Source: Bog-756 sp963829235 (GTDB lineage: Bacteria > Actinomycetota > Acidimicrobiia > Acidimicrobiales > RAAP-2). Taken from it: DNA of 64,000 nt. Positions 1 through 8,806 of the stretch are shown piece by piece; within the stretch, counting starts at the first letter, position 1; each line of letters opens with the position of its first letter. The position numbers were made by a program, and so were the translations under genes. The notes beneath the pieces were generated by a model. The model was given only the letters and a program-made list of their open reading frames with translations. It was not told where the DNA came from and did not search any database. The DNA lies in contig CAWHIF010000009.1 of the NCBI GenBank assembly GCA_963829235.1, positions 186,001 to 250,000 of the forward strand. The letters are read 5' to 3'.

Positions 1-333
1 TCCGACGGTGTCGCCCACCGACTGGCGAATGCCGTACCGGGCCGGAACGTCCAGATCCACCGACATCGAGTCGAACCCGCCGGTCGAGATGGTCACGATG
101 ACGAAGTCGGCACCCTCGAGCGCCCGGCGTTGGTCGGTGGTGGTGGCGAACGTGGCCTTGGCCCCAAGCGCCTCGCCGACCAGCCGGCCAAGTGCCTGCA
201 TCTTCTCCAGAGGTGCGGGGTCGATGTCCTCGAGCACGTAGTGCGCGCCCCGAAGCGACTCGGTACCGAGCAGATCGGCCAGGAGCTCGGGTGTCCACTG
301 GTAACTCCCGCCGCCGACGATGGTGATCTGCAT
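1..333 (-). CDS. Glycoside hydrolase family 4 enzyme, N-terminal part (runs off window)
   Basis: Reading leftward from the ATG at 331-333, an uninterrupted 111-codon frame begins MQITIVGGGSYQWTPELLAD. This is the NAD-binding Rossmann start of GH4 enzymes (alpha-galactosidase, alpha-glucosidase, 6-phospho-beta-glucosidase type). Around residues 35-45 the stretch DIDPAPLEKMQALGRLV fits the acidic end of beta-2 that binds the NAD ribose, and the later phrase VIVTISTGGFDSM matches the family pattern of a strand followed by a Gly-rich turn. GH4 enzymes hydrolyse glycosides by a redox mechanism with NAD and a divalent metal. The catalytic Cys/His metal site lies beyond the window, so the substrate cannot be told. 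The neighbours are other carbohydrate enzymes, which fits. Confidence 0.8.
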   Translation of the reverse strand, partial: MQITIVGGGSYQWTPELLADLLGTESLRGAHYVLEDIDPAPLEKMQALGRLVGEALGAKATFATTTDQRRALEGADFVIVTISTGGFDSMSVDLDVPARYGIRQSVGDTVG

Positions 334-480
334 GGCGCTCAATCCCTCCGACCGGTGACGTTGGAAGTCGCTGACATAGGCGTCACTCTATCCAGCCCGC
401 CTGATTCCGGCCCGCCCACCCATCGTCGGCGCCGGCCTCCTGTCTCCCCCACCACCGGCACGAGCCATGTCGGTCGGGGT

Positions 481-1629
481 TCAACCCGGCGGCACCTCCC
501 AGTGGACCAGGTCGGTGCTGCGGGCCACGCCGATCTCGGCGTGGCCCCAACCGCCGAACCGGGTGAGCTCGTCGCTGCCCGCGTAGAACAGATAATAGAA
601 GTGGCCCGGAAGCGAGCTGGCGTCACAGAGGAACGCCGAGTTGGCATGCTCGTATCCGATGCTCGATATCCCCGGACCGCTGTTGAACGGCTCCGAGGGG
701 ACGTCCAGCATGTGGCCGCGCCCCCAACGGAGCCACCCCGCCGCCGTGCCCGGGTTGCCCGCCAGCGTGAAGATCCAGGGCTGATCGAGGTTGTTGGACG
801 TGGCCACCAGCCGCCATGCGCCACCGGCCGTCACGAACTCGTAATTCTCGATGGTGCCGCCGACGACAGCGATGTCGGGCCGGCCGACAAGCGTCCATGG
901 TCCCTGGAGCGAGCCCGTCGTCGACCGGGCGATCTCGAACACGTCCGGCTGCCGGCGTGACGAGTACTTGAAGCCCAACAGGAGCTGGTGGCCGGTGAAG
1001 ACCAGGGCGCCGTCGATCATCCGGTCGTCCGGCGACGGTGCCAGCGAGGGGGCCAGCGGGAGAGGTTGCGACCAGTGCTCCAGATCCTTCGAGGTCCGGT
1101 AGTAGAGCAGGTCCTCGGTCCCCGGTGGCGAGGACCCGCCCGGATCGGACTGGTAGGTGACCACATACCGCCCGCTCGGCTGGCGCACGATGTCGGGCGA
1201 GGCCACGCCGAGCGTCCCGACCTGAGGCGGCCACGGGGAGAGGCCCGACCAGTGGACCAGGTCCCGGCTGGTGGCCGTGGCCACGTCCCAGTGGACGCCA
1301 TCGGGAAGCGACCGGTCGGTGGTCACAGAGCTGAACAGCATGTGCCAGGTGCCGGCCGCCCAGATGATGGCTTCGTCCTTTACCCCGGCGGTCGGAGAGG
1401 AGAGGATCGGGTTGCGCAGCGCCGCCCAGTCGACAGCCGCGCCGCTCGAGCCACCGACGATGCAGGTGTGGTCGGCCCCGGCCGCCAGCCCCCGGGTGGT
1501 CAGCGCAGGGGATGCGGCCGTCACGGGTGCCGGCACGTCGGTCGGGCCGGCACTGCATCCGGTGGTCAGTGCCAGCACCACGGCCAGCGTCAGGCCCAGG
1601 CCGTACCGACCACCTCGCGCCGACCTCAT
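481..1629 (-). CDS. GH43-like five-bladed beta-propeller lipoprotein
   Basis: This 382-residue protein has an N-terminal signal with a hydrophobic core (LGLTLAVVLAL) and a lipobox-like LTTGC with Cys25, so it is probably a lipoprotein on the outer face of the membrane. The body shows repeated blade motifs typical of the GH43/GH32-like superfamily: TSRDLVHWSG, TSKDLEHWSQ and SPDIVRQPSGRYVVTY, ending with ARSTDLVHWEVPPG. The family hydrolyses arabinosides, xylosides or similar glycosides. The catalytic triad of GH43 cannot be assigned with confidence, so a sugar-binding or inactive member is possible. I chose the ATG at 1629 over an upstream in-frame ATG because only the shorter form puts the signal peptide at the N terminus. 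It diverges from the ThuA-like gene. Confidence 0.72.
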   Translation of the reverse strand: MRSARGGRYGLGLTLAVVLALTTGCSAGPTDVPAPVTAASPALTTRGLAAGADHTCIVGGSSGAAVDWAALRNPILSSPTAGVKDEAIIWAAGTWHMLFSSVTTDRSLPDGVHWDVATATSRDLVHWSGLSPWPPQVGTLGVASPDIVRQPSGRYVVTYQSDPGGSSPPGTEDLLYYRTSKDLEHWSQPLPLAPSLAPSPDDRMIDGALVFTGHQLLLGFKYSSRRQPDVFEIARSTTGSLQGPWTLVGRPDIAVVGGTIENYEFVTAGGAWRLVATSNNLDQPWIFTLAGNPGTAAGWLRWGRGHMLDVPSEPFNSGPGISSIGYEHANSAFLCDASSLPGHFYYLFYAGSDELTRFGGWGHAEIGVARSTDLVHWEVPPG

Positions 1630-1712
1630 CGGGTCGGGCGCGTCGCGGTCATGGGCGCGAAGACTAGAGCGATCCACCGGGCCGCGCTCCGGGGCCCCGT
1701 TAGGATCTCGCC

Positions 1713-2438
1713 ATGGCCGCTCCGTCACTTCTCTACGTCACCCAGGTCGCCCCGTACCACGATGGTCCCGCCGGGGTCCACGGCGTCCTCGACCAGTCGG
1801 CCACCGCCGTCGCCCAACTGGCCGAGGCCGCGGGCACGGCCTTCCGCAGGGTGCCTGACGTGCGCGACCTCGATCCCGGGGAGCTGTCCGCGGCCAGCGT
1901 GGTGGCGCTGTTCACCATCGGCGAGACCCCGTGGTCGGCCGACCAGCAGGCCATCCTGCTCGACGGGTTGCGGGCCGGGCGCACCTCCGTCCTGGCCATC
2001 CACTCCGCCACCGACTCGTGCTACGGCTGGAGCGAGTACGGACGGCTGGTGGGCGCACGATTCAACGGCCATCCCTGGACCCAGTGGTGCACGTTGGACG
2101 TCATCGAACCCACCCATCCGGCCGTCGCCCACCTCGGGCCCAGCTGGAGGTGGCACGACGAGGTGTACCAATTCCGGGACCTCCGCCCCGACGCCCGTGT
2201 GCTGCTGGCCGCCCGTCCGGACGAGCTCGGCGCCGACAGCGGGTCAGGCGGGGCTCCCGTGGCCGGTGGAGCGGACCCCGGCGCCGAGCATCCCCTGTCG
2301 TGGTGCTTCACCGAAGGCGCCGGACGGGTCTTCTCCACCTCGCTCGGGCACTTCCCGGCCGCATGGGAGAGCCCGGACTTCCTCCGCCACCTGGCCGGCG
2401 GCCTGACGTGGCTGACCGAGGCGGACGGCTGCGCCTGA
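1713..2438 (+). CDS. ThuA-like (trehalose-utilisation type) protein
   Basis: A 241-residue protein of the ThuA/class-I glutamine-amidotransferase-like fold. Recognisable pieces are SVVALFTIGETPWSADQQA, an exposed turn in LAIHSATDSC, the conserved HPWTQWCTLDVIEPTHPA, WRWHDEVYQF and the terminal FSTSLGHFPAAWESPDF. ThuA proteins are implicated in disaccharide or 3-keto-sugar metabolism, but their chemistry is poorly defined. The start is supported by a TAGGAT box at 1701-1706 placed 6 bases before the ATG, which looks like the -10 element of a leaderless transcript. It sits between a GH43-like lipoprotein and a GH13 glucosidase and probably takes part in the same sugar metabolism. Confidence 0.75.
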   Translation: MAAPSLLYVTQVAPYHDGPAGVHGVLDQSATAVAQLAEAAGTAFRRVPDVRDLDPGELSAASVVALFTIGETPWSADQQAILLDGLRAGRTSVLAIHSATDSCYGWSEYGRLVGARFNGHPWTQWCTLDVIEPTHPAVAHLGPSWRWHDEVYQFRDLRPDARVLLAARPDELGADSGSGGAPVAGGADPGAEHPLSWCFTEGAGRVFSTSLGHFPAAWESPDFLRHLAGGLTWLTEADGCA

Positions 2439-2478
2439 GGCAGCACCCGACAGGTCCAGCCGGGCCGGCCTGGCCGCG

Positions 2479-4086
2479 TCAGCCGTCGCGCTCGGCGACC
2501 AGCCCCTCCCAGCCGCGCACCGAGAGCGCTCCCTCGACCCGTTCGCCATGGCGACGGCGGTCGGTCCCGAGGAGCACCCTTCCGGTGAAGCCTTCCAGCG
2601 TCGCTTCCCCGTCCGACATGCCCACCATGACCACCACCCGGTCATCCCGGCTCCAGGCCCAGGCTCCCGGGCCGAGCGGCAACGACCGGTAGTTTCCCTG
2701 CCGGAGCTCGGGCGTGGACCGGCGCAAGGCGATCAGATCGCGGGCCAGGCCCAGCATCGAGCCGGGATCGTCCCGTTGTGACTCGACGTTGTACCGGCCC
2801 AGGTCCCCGAACGGCAGCCACGGCTGCACCCCGGTGTCGGTGAACCCACCTCCGGGGACGCTGCTCCACTGCATCGGCGTCCGCATGGCGTCACGTCCCG
2901 CGTAGGCCGGCCAGTACAGAACCCCGAGCGGGTCCCGCATCTGATCATGGGGCACGTCGGTGTCGACCTGTCCGATCTCGTCGCCCTGGTACAGGACGGG
3001 CGTGCCCCGGAGGCACAAGAGCATGAGCAGCGAGACGCGGGCCTTGGCGTCGTCGCCCCCGGCCCACCGGGTGGCGAACCGGGACATGTCGTGATTCGAT
3101 CCTGTCCATGCCGGCCAGGCCCCGGCGGGGAGGGCCAGTTCGATGGCCTCGACGATGGCGCGCATGGCGTCTGCCTCCAGCGGCGAACTGATGAACGGGA
3201 AGTTGAAGGCCATGTGGAGCTCGTCGCTTCCGGTGCCGTAATACGCGGCCAGGGCCTCCATCTGCTCCACGGGCGTCTCGCCCACCAGCACGCTTCCTGG
3301 GTACCCGTCGGCCAGTCGGCGCCAGTGCCTGATCACCTCGTGGACCTCGGGCCGGTTGGCGTTGTAGACCGACCGTTGACCGAAGAGCTGTTCCTCGAAC
3401 GTGTCCGTGTCGGTGGCAGGAGGGTTGTCCCGCAGCTGCGCGTCCTTGACGATCATATTGCACACGTCGATGCGGAAGCCGGCCACCCCGCGATCGAGCC
3501 AGAACCCCATGATCCCGTCGAAGGCGGCCCGGACCTCGTCGTCCCACCAGTTGAGATCGGGCTGCTGACGCAGATGGTTGTGGAGGTAGTACTGGCCGGT
3601 GGCCGCGTCGAGCGTCCAGGCCGGACCTCCGAAGCTGGACACCCAGTTGTTCGGAGGTGAGCCATCGGCCTTCGGATCGGCCCAGACGTACCAGTTGCGC
3701 CGGCGGGCGGTCGGCGACGAGCGGGAGTCGACGAACCAGTCGTGCTCCTCACTGGTGTGGTTGGGCACGAGGTCCATGATCACGCGGAGGTCCCTGCGGC
3801 CGGCTTCGGCAATGAGGCGGTCGGCATCGTCGAGCGTGCCCAATTCCGGGTCCACGGCGACGTAGTCGGCCACGTCGTAGCCCCAATCGGCGTTGGGGGA
3901 GACGGTGATCGGACTGAGCCAGATCCCGTCCACGCCCAGCCACTGGATATAGTCGAGGTGTTGGATGATCCCGGGAAGGTCGCCGACGCCGTCACCGTTC
4001 GAGTCGGCGAACGAGCGGGGGTAGATCTGGTAGAGGACGCCGTGCTTCCACCACGGTGATCCCTCGATCCGGGAGCGGTCGGACAT
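2479..4086 (-). CDS. GH13 alpha-glucosidase / oligo-1,6-glucosidase type
   Basis: A 535-residue GH13 enzyme with all family regions: the calcium loop DSNGDGVGD (28-36), DLVPNHTSEEH (105-115), GFRIDV with nucleophile Asp207, VLVGE with general acid Glu270, and GSNHDMSRF with the transition-state Asp333. It should cleave alpha-glucosidic bonds in small oligosaccharides such as maltose, isomaltose or trehalose derivatives, in the cytoplasm since no signal peptide is seen. An upstream in-frame ATG at 4149 lies inside the preceding gene. I chose the ATG at 4084-4086 because it comes 4 bases after the stop of the PhyH-family gene and the protein then begins at the usual MSDRSRIEGSPWWKHGVLY. The tight spacing makes a two-gene operon with PhyH likely. 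Confidence 0.88.
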   Translation of the reverse strand: MSDRSRIEGSPWWKHGVLYQIYPRSFADSNGDGVGDLPGIIQHLDYIQWLGVDGIWLSPITVSPNADWGYDVADYVAVDPELGTLDDADRLIAEAGRRDLRVIMDLVPNHTSEEHDWFVDSRSSPTARRRNWYVWADPKADGSPPNNWVSSFGGPAWTLDAATGQYYLHNHLRQQPDLNWWDDEVRAAFDGIMGFWLDRGVAGFRIDVCNMIVKDAQLRDNPPATDTDTFEEQLFGQRSVYNANRPEVHEVIRHWRRLADGYPGSVLVGETPVEQMEALAAYYGTGSDELHMAFNFPFISSPLEADAMRAIVEAIELALPAGAWPAWTGSNHDMSRFATRWAGGDDAKARVSLLMLLCLRGTPVLYQGDEIGQVDTDVPHDQMRDPLGVLYWPAYAGRDAMRTPMQWSSVPGGGFTDTGVQPWLPFGDLGRYNVESQRDDPGSMLGLARDLIALRRSTPELRQGNYRSLPLGPGAWAWSRDDRVVVMVGMSDGEATLEGFTGRVLLGTDRRRHGERVEGALSVRGWEGLVAERDG

Positions 4087-4090
4087 CGGG

Positions 4091-5050
4091 CTAGGAGACA
4101 CGTCCGCGGCTCGACCCGGCGGCGCCGGACCCGGCGCCTGCATCTGCATCGACGCCGGCCCCGGCCCGGAGCCAGGGCGTCATGTCCAGCCGCGGGTACC
4201 GGGCGGCCACACCGGCCAACGTCTCCGGGTTCCAGTAGGGGTGGCCCGGCTCGGGGAATCCGAGGACGGTGAGCTGGCGGACGCTGGCGTGGGGGACGAA
4301 CCGGTGCCACGCCAGGTCCTCGGCCGCCGACGGCCACGCCTGGGAGCCGAGCCAATCGGTGGCCGCCGGCTTGTAGGCCACATGGAGCAGGAACCGGGCG
4401 GCCCCCTTCGCTCGCAGGGACGTCCCGCGGTGGTAGACGTCGGGACGGTAGGCGAGCACCGAGCCGGCCGGGCCCGAGGCGGGCACCTCCAACGCATAGA
4501 GGGACGCGTACTCGTTCAGATCGAGGTAGGTGCGCTCCACCGGGATGTCCCGGGTGAGCCGGCGGGACACCATCAAGGTGGCGGCGGTCTCAGGTGTGAC
4601 GTCACTCAGGTAGACGAAGAGCTCGAGATGCCGGTACCCGACATCGGTTCGGGGGACGACCAACGTGTGGTTGCCGTAGTCGACGTGCAGCAGCTGCTCG
4701 TAGTCGGGGTCACCGTCCGAGTACTTGGCGGTGGCGTGGCCCTGGTAGAGCCGGAGCTGCTCCGTCCCCAGCAGGTCCTCGGCCAGGGCGATGAGGCGTT
4801 CGTGCACGACCAGCCGGTTGAGCGCCATCCCCTCGAACGGAAAGGAGGGCTTCTTCGCGTCCCAACTAGCGTCGTCGTTGCCCGCCTCCGCGGCCAGGCC
4901 GGCCTGGAAGGCCTCGGCCGTCGGAAACAGGCCCGGGAGCTCCGCCCGGGCGGCGGCGACGTCGTCGGCGGGCAGCACGTGCTCCAGCACGCACCAGCCC
5001 TCCTCGTGCCAGTCGGCCCTCTGTTCCTCGTCGAGGATCAGGTCATGCAT
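4091..5050 (-). CDS. Phytanoyl-CoA dioxygenase (PhyH) family Fe(II)/2-oxoglutarate oxygenase
   Basis: A 319-residue protein of the PhyH family. The iron-binding facial triad can be read as His122 and Asp124 in LLHVDYGNHTL and His207 in RPDVYHRGTSL, and Arg219 in AARFLLHVAYK is placed to bind 2-oxoglutarate. The reaction is hydroxylation of an unknown substrate; many bacterial homologues act on small metabolites, not on phytanoyl-CoA. A TATACA element at 5057-5062, read on the minus strand, ends 6 bases before the ATG, indicating a leaderless transcript that continues into the GH13 gene. That pairing hints at a sugar or sugar-conjugate substrate, but this is inference. Confidence 0.82.
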   Translation of the reverse strand: MHDLILDEEQRADWHEEGWCVLEHVLPADDVAAARAELPGLFPTAEAFQAGLAAEAGNDDASWDAKKPSFPFEGMALNRLVVHERLIALAEDLLGTEQLRLYQGHATAKYSDGDPDYEQLLHVDYGNHTLVVPRTDVGYRHLELFVYLSDVTPETAATLMVSRRLTRDIPVERTYLDLNEYASLYALEVPASGPAGSVLAYRPDVYHRGTSLRAKGAARFLLHVAYKPAATDWLGSQAWPSAAEDLAWHRFVPHASVRQLTVLGFPEPGHPYWNPETLAGVAARYPRLDMTPWLRAGAGVDADAGAGSGAAGSSRGRVS

Positions 5051-5101
5051 CGGACCTGTATACCAGCGCCGGATGCGAGCAGGTACTTCCCGGGTCGTGG
5101 G

Positions 5102-6631
5102 TCAGCCGGTGGGCAGCGGCAGCCAGGGCTGGACGGTGATCCAGCACGTGAATTCAGGGATCCTGTCCTTGGGCATGTGGCACTGGGCCGAGGGCGGCGA
5201 GTTGATGTGCAACTTGACCACCTGGTACTTCACGGGACCGTAGCGCTTGTCCGGGCCGTAACTGAGGACGGGGGTGTACGTGCCCGGGAAGTTCGTGATC
5301 CTGGACATGGCGGTGACGAAGCTCCGCCGGTTGAGATCGGCACCGGCGCTCTTCGCCGCCGCGTCGAAGAGGGCGATGACCTGGCACCAGCCGGCGATGG
5401 GCCCCTGCTCCTCGATGTAGTCCTCCTGGTTCCCGGGCGGAACCTGGGGGTAGGCCCTGTGCCACACCGCCCAGCACTTGCGGAGACCGGGGTCGTAGCC
5501 GCCCTGGCTCTCGGGCCGGTCGTCGTCGATACCGCCTAGGGTCTCGGTGGTCAGGCCCTGTTGTCCGTTGAGGGCCTTGGCGTAGGGCACAGGCAGGAGC
5601 CCGAGGGCGGTCTCGATGCTCTCCTCGTAATCGCTCAACAGGAGCTTCGGGAACCACTGCTGGGCGGTTTCGGCCTGGAGCACCGGGTAGAAGACATTGA
5701 ACGGCATGAGGGGGATGACCGAGCTGACACCGGCGGTCCGGAGCTGCTGGATGACCAGGGGAGCCTCGGCGTCGGTGGTCGAGGTGTCGTCCGGGTTGGC
5801 ATCTATGGTCTTCACCACCGGGGTGACGCCGGCCCGACGCAGGTCGGGGAGGAGGTAGTCGTCGAGGGCGACCTGGTCCGACGCCCGGTCGCCGGCGATG
5901 ACGCCCACCTTGATGTCGCCGCCGAGCAGATCGGCGCTCAACCCCCAGTTGACCACGGCCTGGAGGATCGTGGCCTGGTCGGGCCCGGTCCACCACAGGT
6001 AGGGCGAGCCCTGGTTGGTCCAGTTGGTGACGGTTGTCCACTGGCCGATGAACGGGGTCTGGCCTTCCTGGGTTACGCAGAGCTCGTCGTCACCGGTCCA
6101 GTCACCGAGTCCGTCCAGCACGGCGAACACCGCCGGCGAACCCTCGGTCCAGGTCTTGCACAGTGACCGCATCTCGGTCTCGTTGGTGGGGTCGAAGGTG
6201 GTGATGATGGGGTTGATCTTCCGGCCGTTGATGCCCCCCTTCTCGTTGATCTGCTTGATGAAGAGGTCGATGGCCTTGGTCTGCTCCCCGAACTCGACGT
6301 CGGCCTCGAATCCCTCCTTGCCGGCCAGCGAGTTGAGGGCGACCACCGGGAAGACGACGTTGATGCCGTGCTTGGTGACCCCCCGTGAGGACGTGCTGGC
6401 CGAGCTCACCGGGCTGGGACCGGACCCGGTGGTCCCCCCGGTCGCCTGGACCTGAACCGTCCCCGGCGCGGACGAGGCCGTCGGGGACGTGGCCACCCAG
6501 ACCGTGGTACCCACGATGACCGCCCCGACCAGCACGACAGTACGGATCTGGGTGGAGCGTGGTCGCCGGACGAAGTGACCCCATGATCGGGTCAGCCCTC
6601 CCAGTGGGTTCCACCGGGTCGGTCCACTCAT
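5102..6631 (-). CDS. Membrane-anchored branched-chain-amino-acid-type solute-binding protein, orphan
   Basis: A 509-residue protein of the periplasmic-binding-protein type I fold (Leu/Ile/Val-binding class). Evidence is the N-lobe IKQINEKGGINGRKINPI, the acidic turn TTFDPTNETEMRSLCK and the later GVIAGDRASDQVALDDYL. Instead of a lipobox it has an uncleaved-looking transmembrane segment (about residues 31-49, RTVVLVGAVIVGTTVWVA) after a basic N terminus, followed by a Ser/Thr/Gly-rich linker. The start at 6629-6631 is favoured by an AAGGAG sequence 8 bases upstream; a second ATG two codons earlier is too close to it. No permease or ATPase gene adjoins it, so it may serve a distant importer or act as a sensor. 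The ligand is unknown. Confidence 0.8.
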   Translation of the reverse strand: MSGPTRWNPLGGLTRSWGHFVRRPRSTQIRTVVLVGAVIVGTTVWVATSPTASSAPGTVQVQATGGTTGSGPSPVSSASTSSRGVTKHGINVVFPVVALNSLAGKEGFEADVEFGEQTKAIDLFIKQINEKGGINGRKINPIITTFDPTNETEMRSLCKTWTEGSPAVFAVLDGLGDWTGDDELCVTQEGQTPFIGQWTTVTNWTNQGSPYLWWTGPDQATILQAVVNWGLSADLLGGDIKVGVIAGDRASDQVALDDYLLPDLRRAGVTPVVKTIDANPDDTSTTDAEAPLVIQQLRTAGVSSVIPLMPFNVFYPVLQAETAQQWFPKLLLSDYEESIETALGLLPVPYAKALNGQQGLTTETLGGIDDDRPESQGGYDPGLRKCWAVWHRAYPQVPPGNQEDYIEEQGPIAGWCQVIALFDAAAKSAGADLNRRSFVTAMSRITNFPGTYTPVLSYGPDKRYGPVKYQVVKLHINSPPSAQCHMPKDRIPEFTCWITVQPWLPLPTG

Positions 6632-6837
6632 GTGCATCGCTCCTTCTGGTGCGTCCAGCCGCGCCGGGAATGCCTGCCCGGCACGGTCCCCTCGCGCCGT
6701 CACGTGACCCGCAACGTGTGCCGCGTGCCGTCAGTACCGTATCGTCGTCGACGACCGAGGACTCGTCGAGCTCCGCCGGTGGCATTGGCCCATCCCGGGC
6801 GACCACGCATACATCCCGGGCAAGGAGAGCGCAGGAC

Positions 6838-7914
6838 ATGAACGGTGGGGCTCACGATCGGGCGGGCGGCGCGTTCCCGCGCACAGAGCCGCCCCCGTCG
6901 ACCGGCGAACGCCCCGATCAGCGGCCGCCTCCTGGCGACGGTCCGTACGCGGTCGAGGTGGCCGACCTGGTCAAGCGGTACCCGAAGGCACCCACGGACT
7001 CGTTGGCGGGCGTGACATTCCAGGTGCGGCGGGGTGAGGTGTTCGGCTTTCTCGGGCCCAACGGTGCCGGGAAGACCACGACGATCGGGATTTTGACCAC
7101 CCGGATCCGACCCACCCGGGGCCGAGCCCTCGTGGCCGGCGTCGACGTGGTCGCCGATCCCGTCGGGGCGCGACGCGTGCTCGGCGTGGTCCCCCAGCAG
7201 AACAATCTCGACCGGTCCCTGTCGGTCCGCCAGAACCTGCTCTTCCACGCCAGCTATCACGGAGTGCCCAGAGGGCGCCGGCGACAGCTGGCCGACCACC
7301 TGCTCGAACAGTTCGGGCTGGCCGACAGGTCCGACGGCCGGCCCGACGATTTCTCCGGCGGACAGATCCAGCGCATGATGATCGCTCGTGCCCTGATGCA
7401 CGCACCGGCCGTGCTGTTCCTCGACGAGCCGTCCACCGGGCTCGATCCGGCAGCCCGGCTCTTCCTGTGGGAGAAGGTGGCCGAGCTCAGGGCGGGTGGG
7501 ACCACCGTGGTCATCACCACCCACGACATGGACGAGGCCGCCACCTTGAGCGATCGCGTCGCCATCATCGACCACGGAACGTTGCTGGCCCTCGACACAC
7601 CTGGCGCGCTGGTCCGGGGCATGACCGGCGAGCGGACCCTCGACTGCACGATCGAGCGGGGCCCGGGGACCGACGCGGCCACAGTCGGTGCCGCGGTCGG
7701 ATCGCTCGCCGGGGTGAGCCAGATCGAGCCGCTGGACGATCCGGGCGGAGGCGGATGGCGGCTGCGGATCTACGTCGAAGGCGAGGCTGCCTCCTTCGTG
7801 GCTCCGGTGGCCCAGGCCATCAGCGCCGCCGGAGGACGGCTCACCGATGCCCGGTTGGGTGAGCCGAACCTCGAGGACGTCTTCATCCATCTCACCGGAA
7901 GGGCGCTGCGTTGA
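6838..7914 (+). CDS. ABC-2 exporter ATP-binding subunit (DrrA-like)
   Basis: A 358-residue ATPase of the drug/polyketide exporter class. Walker A is GPNGAGKT (73-80), the signature motif is FSGGQ, Walker B is VLFLDEPSTGLDP and the H-loop lies in TTHDMDE. A C-terminal domain of about 90 residues ending NLEDVFIHLTGRALR is typical of DrrA-like proteins. The first 35 residues are a Pro-rich extension not usual in the family. AAGGAG lies 9 bases before the chosen ATG, which supports this start over upstream in-frame ATGs. The gene overlaps the permease gene by 4 bases, so the two are co-translated. Substrate unknown. Confidence 0.9.
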   Translation: MNGGAHDRAGGAFPRTEPPPSTGERPDQRPPPGDGPYAVEVADLVKRYPKAPTDSLAGVTFQVRRGEVFGFLGPNGAGKTTTIGILTTRIRPTRGRALVAGVDVVADPVGARRVLGVVPQQNNLDRSLSVRQNLLFHASYHGVPRGRRRQLADHLLEQFGLADRSDGRPDDFSGGQIQRMMIARALMHAPAVLFLDEPSTGLDPAARLFLWEKVAELRAGGTTVVITTHDMDEAATLSDRVAIIDHGTLLALDTPGALVRGMTGERTLDCTIERGPGTDAATVGAAVGSLAGVSQIEPLDDPGGGGWRLRIYVEGEAASFVAPVAQAISAAGGRLTDARLGEPNLEDVFIHLTGRALR

Positions 7915-8741
7915 CCACTGCACGAACCGACGCCGCGGAGCCGGTGGCCGCCCTCGAGCACCTCCCCCACTGGGGTCCCGGGCGGACCTTTGGGGCCATC
8001 CTCCGACGCGATCTCTTCGTGACCGGGCGTGAGTTCCCGGTCTTCTTGGCCCAGGTGATCCTCCAGCCCCTCTTCCTGCTGTTCGTGTTCGGCAAGGTGC
8101 TCACCGAACTCGGCTACGCCCGACCCGGATACGAGGAGGTGCTCTTCCCCGGTCTGGTGGCGCTGGCCGCCGTGCTCACCGGGCTGCAGAGCACCGCCCT
8201 CCCGCTGGTGATCGAGTTCTCCTACAGCAACGAGATCGAGGACCGCCTGTTGGCCCCCCTCCCCATCGGCGCCGTCGCCGTCGAGAAGGTGGTGTTCGCG
8301 GCCATGAGGGCGTGTGTGGCGGCAGCCGTGATGTTCCCGGTCGGCGTGTGGATCCTGGGGTCGATCCCCTGGCGGGCGTCGACGGGGCCGGCCGTGGTGG
8401 CCATGATCGTCCTCGGCGCCCTGTTGGGGGCGGCCATGGGTCTCATCCTCGGCACCTATGTACCGCCCAACAGGATCAGCGTCACCTTGACCCTGGTTCT
8501 GACACCTCTCATCTTCACCGGCTCCAGCCAGTACCCGTGGCCCTCGCTCGGTCACATCCGGTGGTTCCAGGTGGTATCGGCCCTCAATCCGATGACCTAC
8601 GTGAGCGAGGGCCTGCGCGGCCTCATGGCGCCGAACGTGCCGCACATCCAGACCTGGATCTGCTTCGTGGTGGCCATCGGATCCTTGGTCGTCCTCATGG
8701 TCGTCGGCATGGCCGGCTTCCGGCGACGCGCCCTCGGCTGA
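7911..8741 (+). CDS. ABC-2 type permease (DrrB-like)
   Basis: A 276-residue integral membrane protein with about six hydrophobic segments (for example around VILQPLFLLFVFGKVL, LVALAAVLTGLQSTALPLV, MIVLGALLGAAMGLILGTY and the last, WICFVVAIGSLVVLMVVGMAG). The pattern RRDLFVTGREFPVFLAQVI near the N terminus and the conserved EIEDRLLAPLPIGAVAVEK loop are the marks of ABC-2 permeases. It starts at TTG (7911) inside the end of the ATPase gene. The pair forms a complete exporter (two ATPases plus two permeases). The cargo is unknown. Confidence 0.88.
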   Translation: MTTARTDAAEPVAALEHLPHWGPGRTFGAILRRDLFVTGREFPVFLAQVILQPLFLLFVFGKVLTELGYARPGYEEVLFPGLVALAAVLTGLQSTALPLVIEFSYSNEIEDRLLAPLPIGAVAVEKVVFAAMRACVAAAVMFPVGVWILGSIPWRASTGPAVVAMIVLGALLGAAMGLILGTYVPPNRISVTLTLVLTPLIFTGSSQYPWPSLGHIRWFQVVSALNPMTYVSEGLRGLMAPNVPHIQTWICFVVAIGSLVVLMVVGMAGFRRRALG

Positions 8742-8770
8742 CGGTCCAGCTGCTCCGTTACGCTGCCCCC

Positions 8771-8806
8771 ATGGACGACGGCCTGCCAGTGACGACGACC
8801 CGATGA
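8771..8806 (+). CDS. Putative 11-residue leader peptide (MDDGLPVTTTR)
   Basis: A tiny frame, too short for ordinary gene calling. Its stop TGA (8804-8806) overlaps the ATG of the PIG-L gene (8803-8805) as ATGA, the arrangement of translational coupling. The ATG at 8771 lies 6 bases after a TACGCT element (8759-8764), the same -10 to start distance seen before many genes in this window, so a leaderless transcript would begin with this frame. No Shine-Dalgarno sequence is evident for the PIG-L start, which would make coupling useful. Translation is an inference from position only. Confidence 0.4.
   Translation: MDDGLPVTTTR

Noticed and set aside
6699..6708. Palindrome GTCACGTGAC before the ABC exporter
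   Set aside because: Perfect but short, with no second copy or clear promoter around it; not enough to call an operator.
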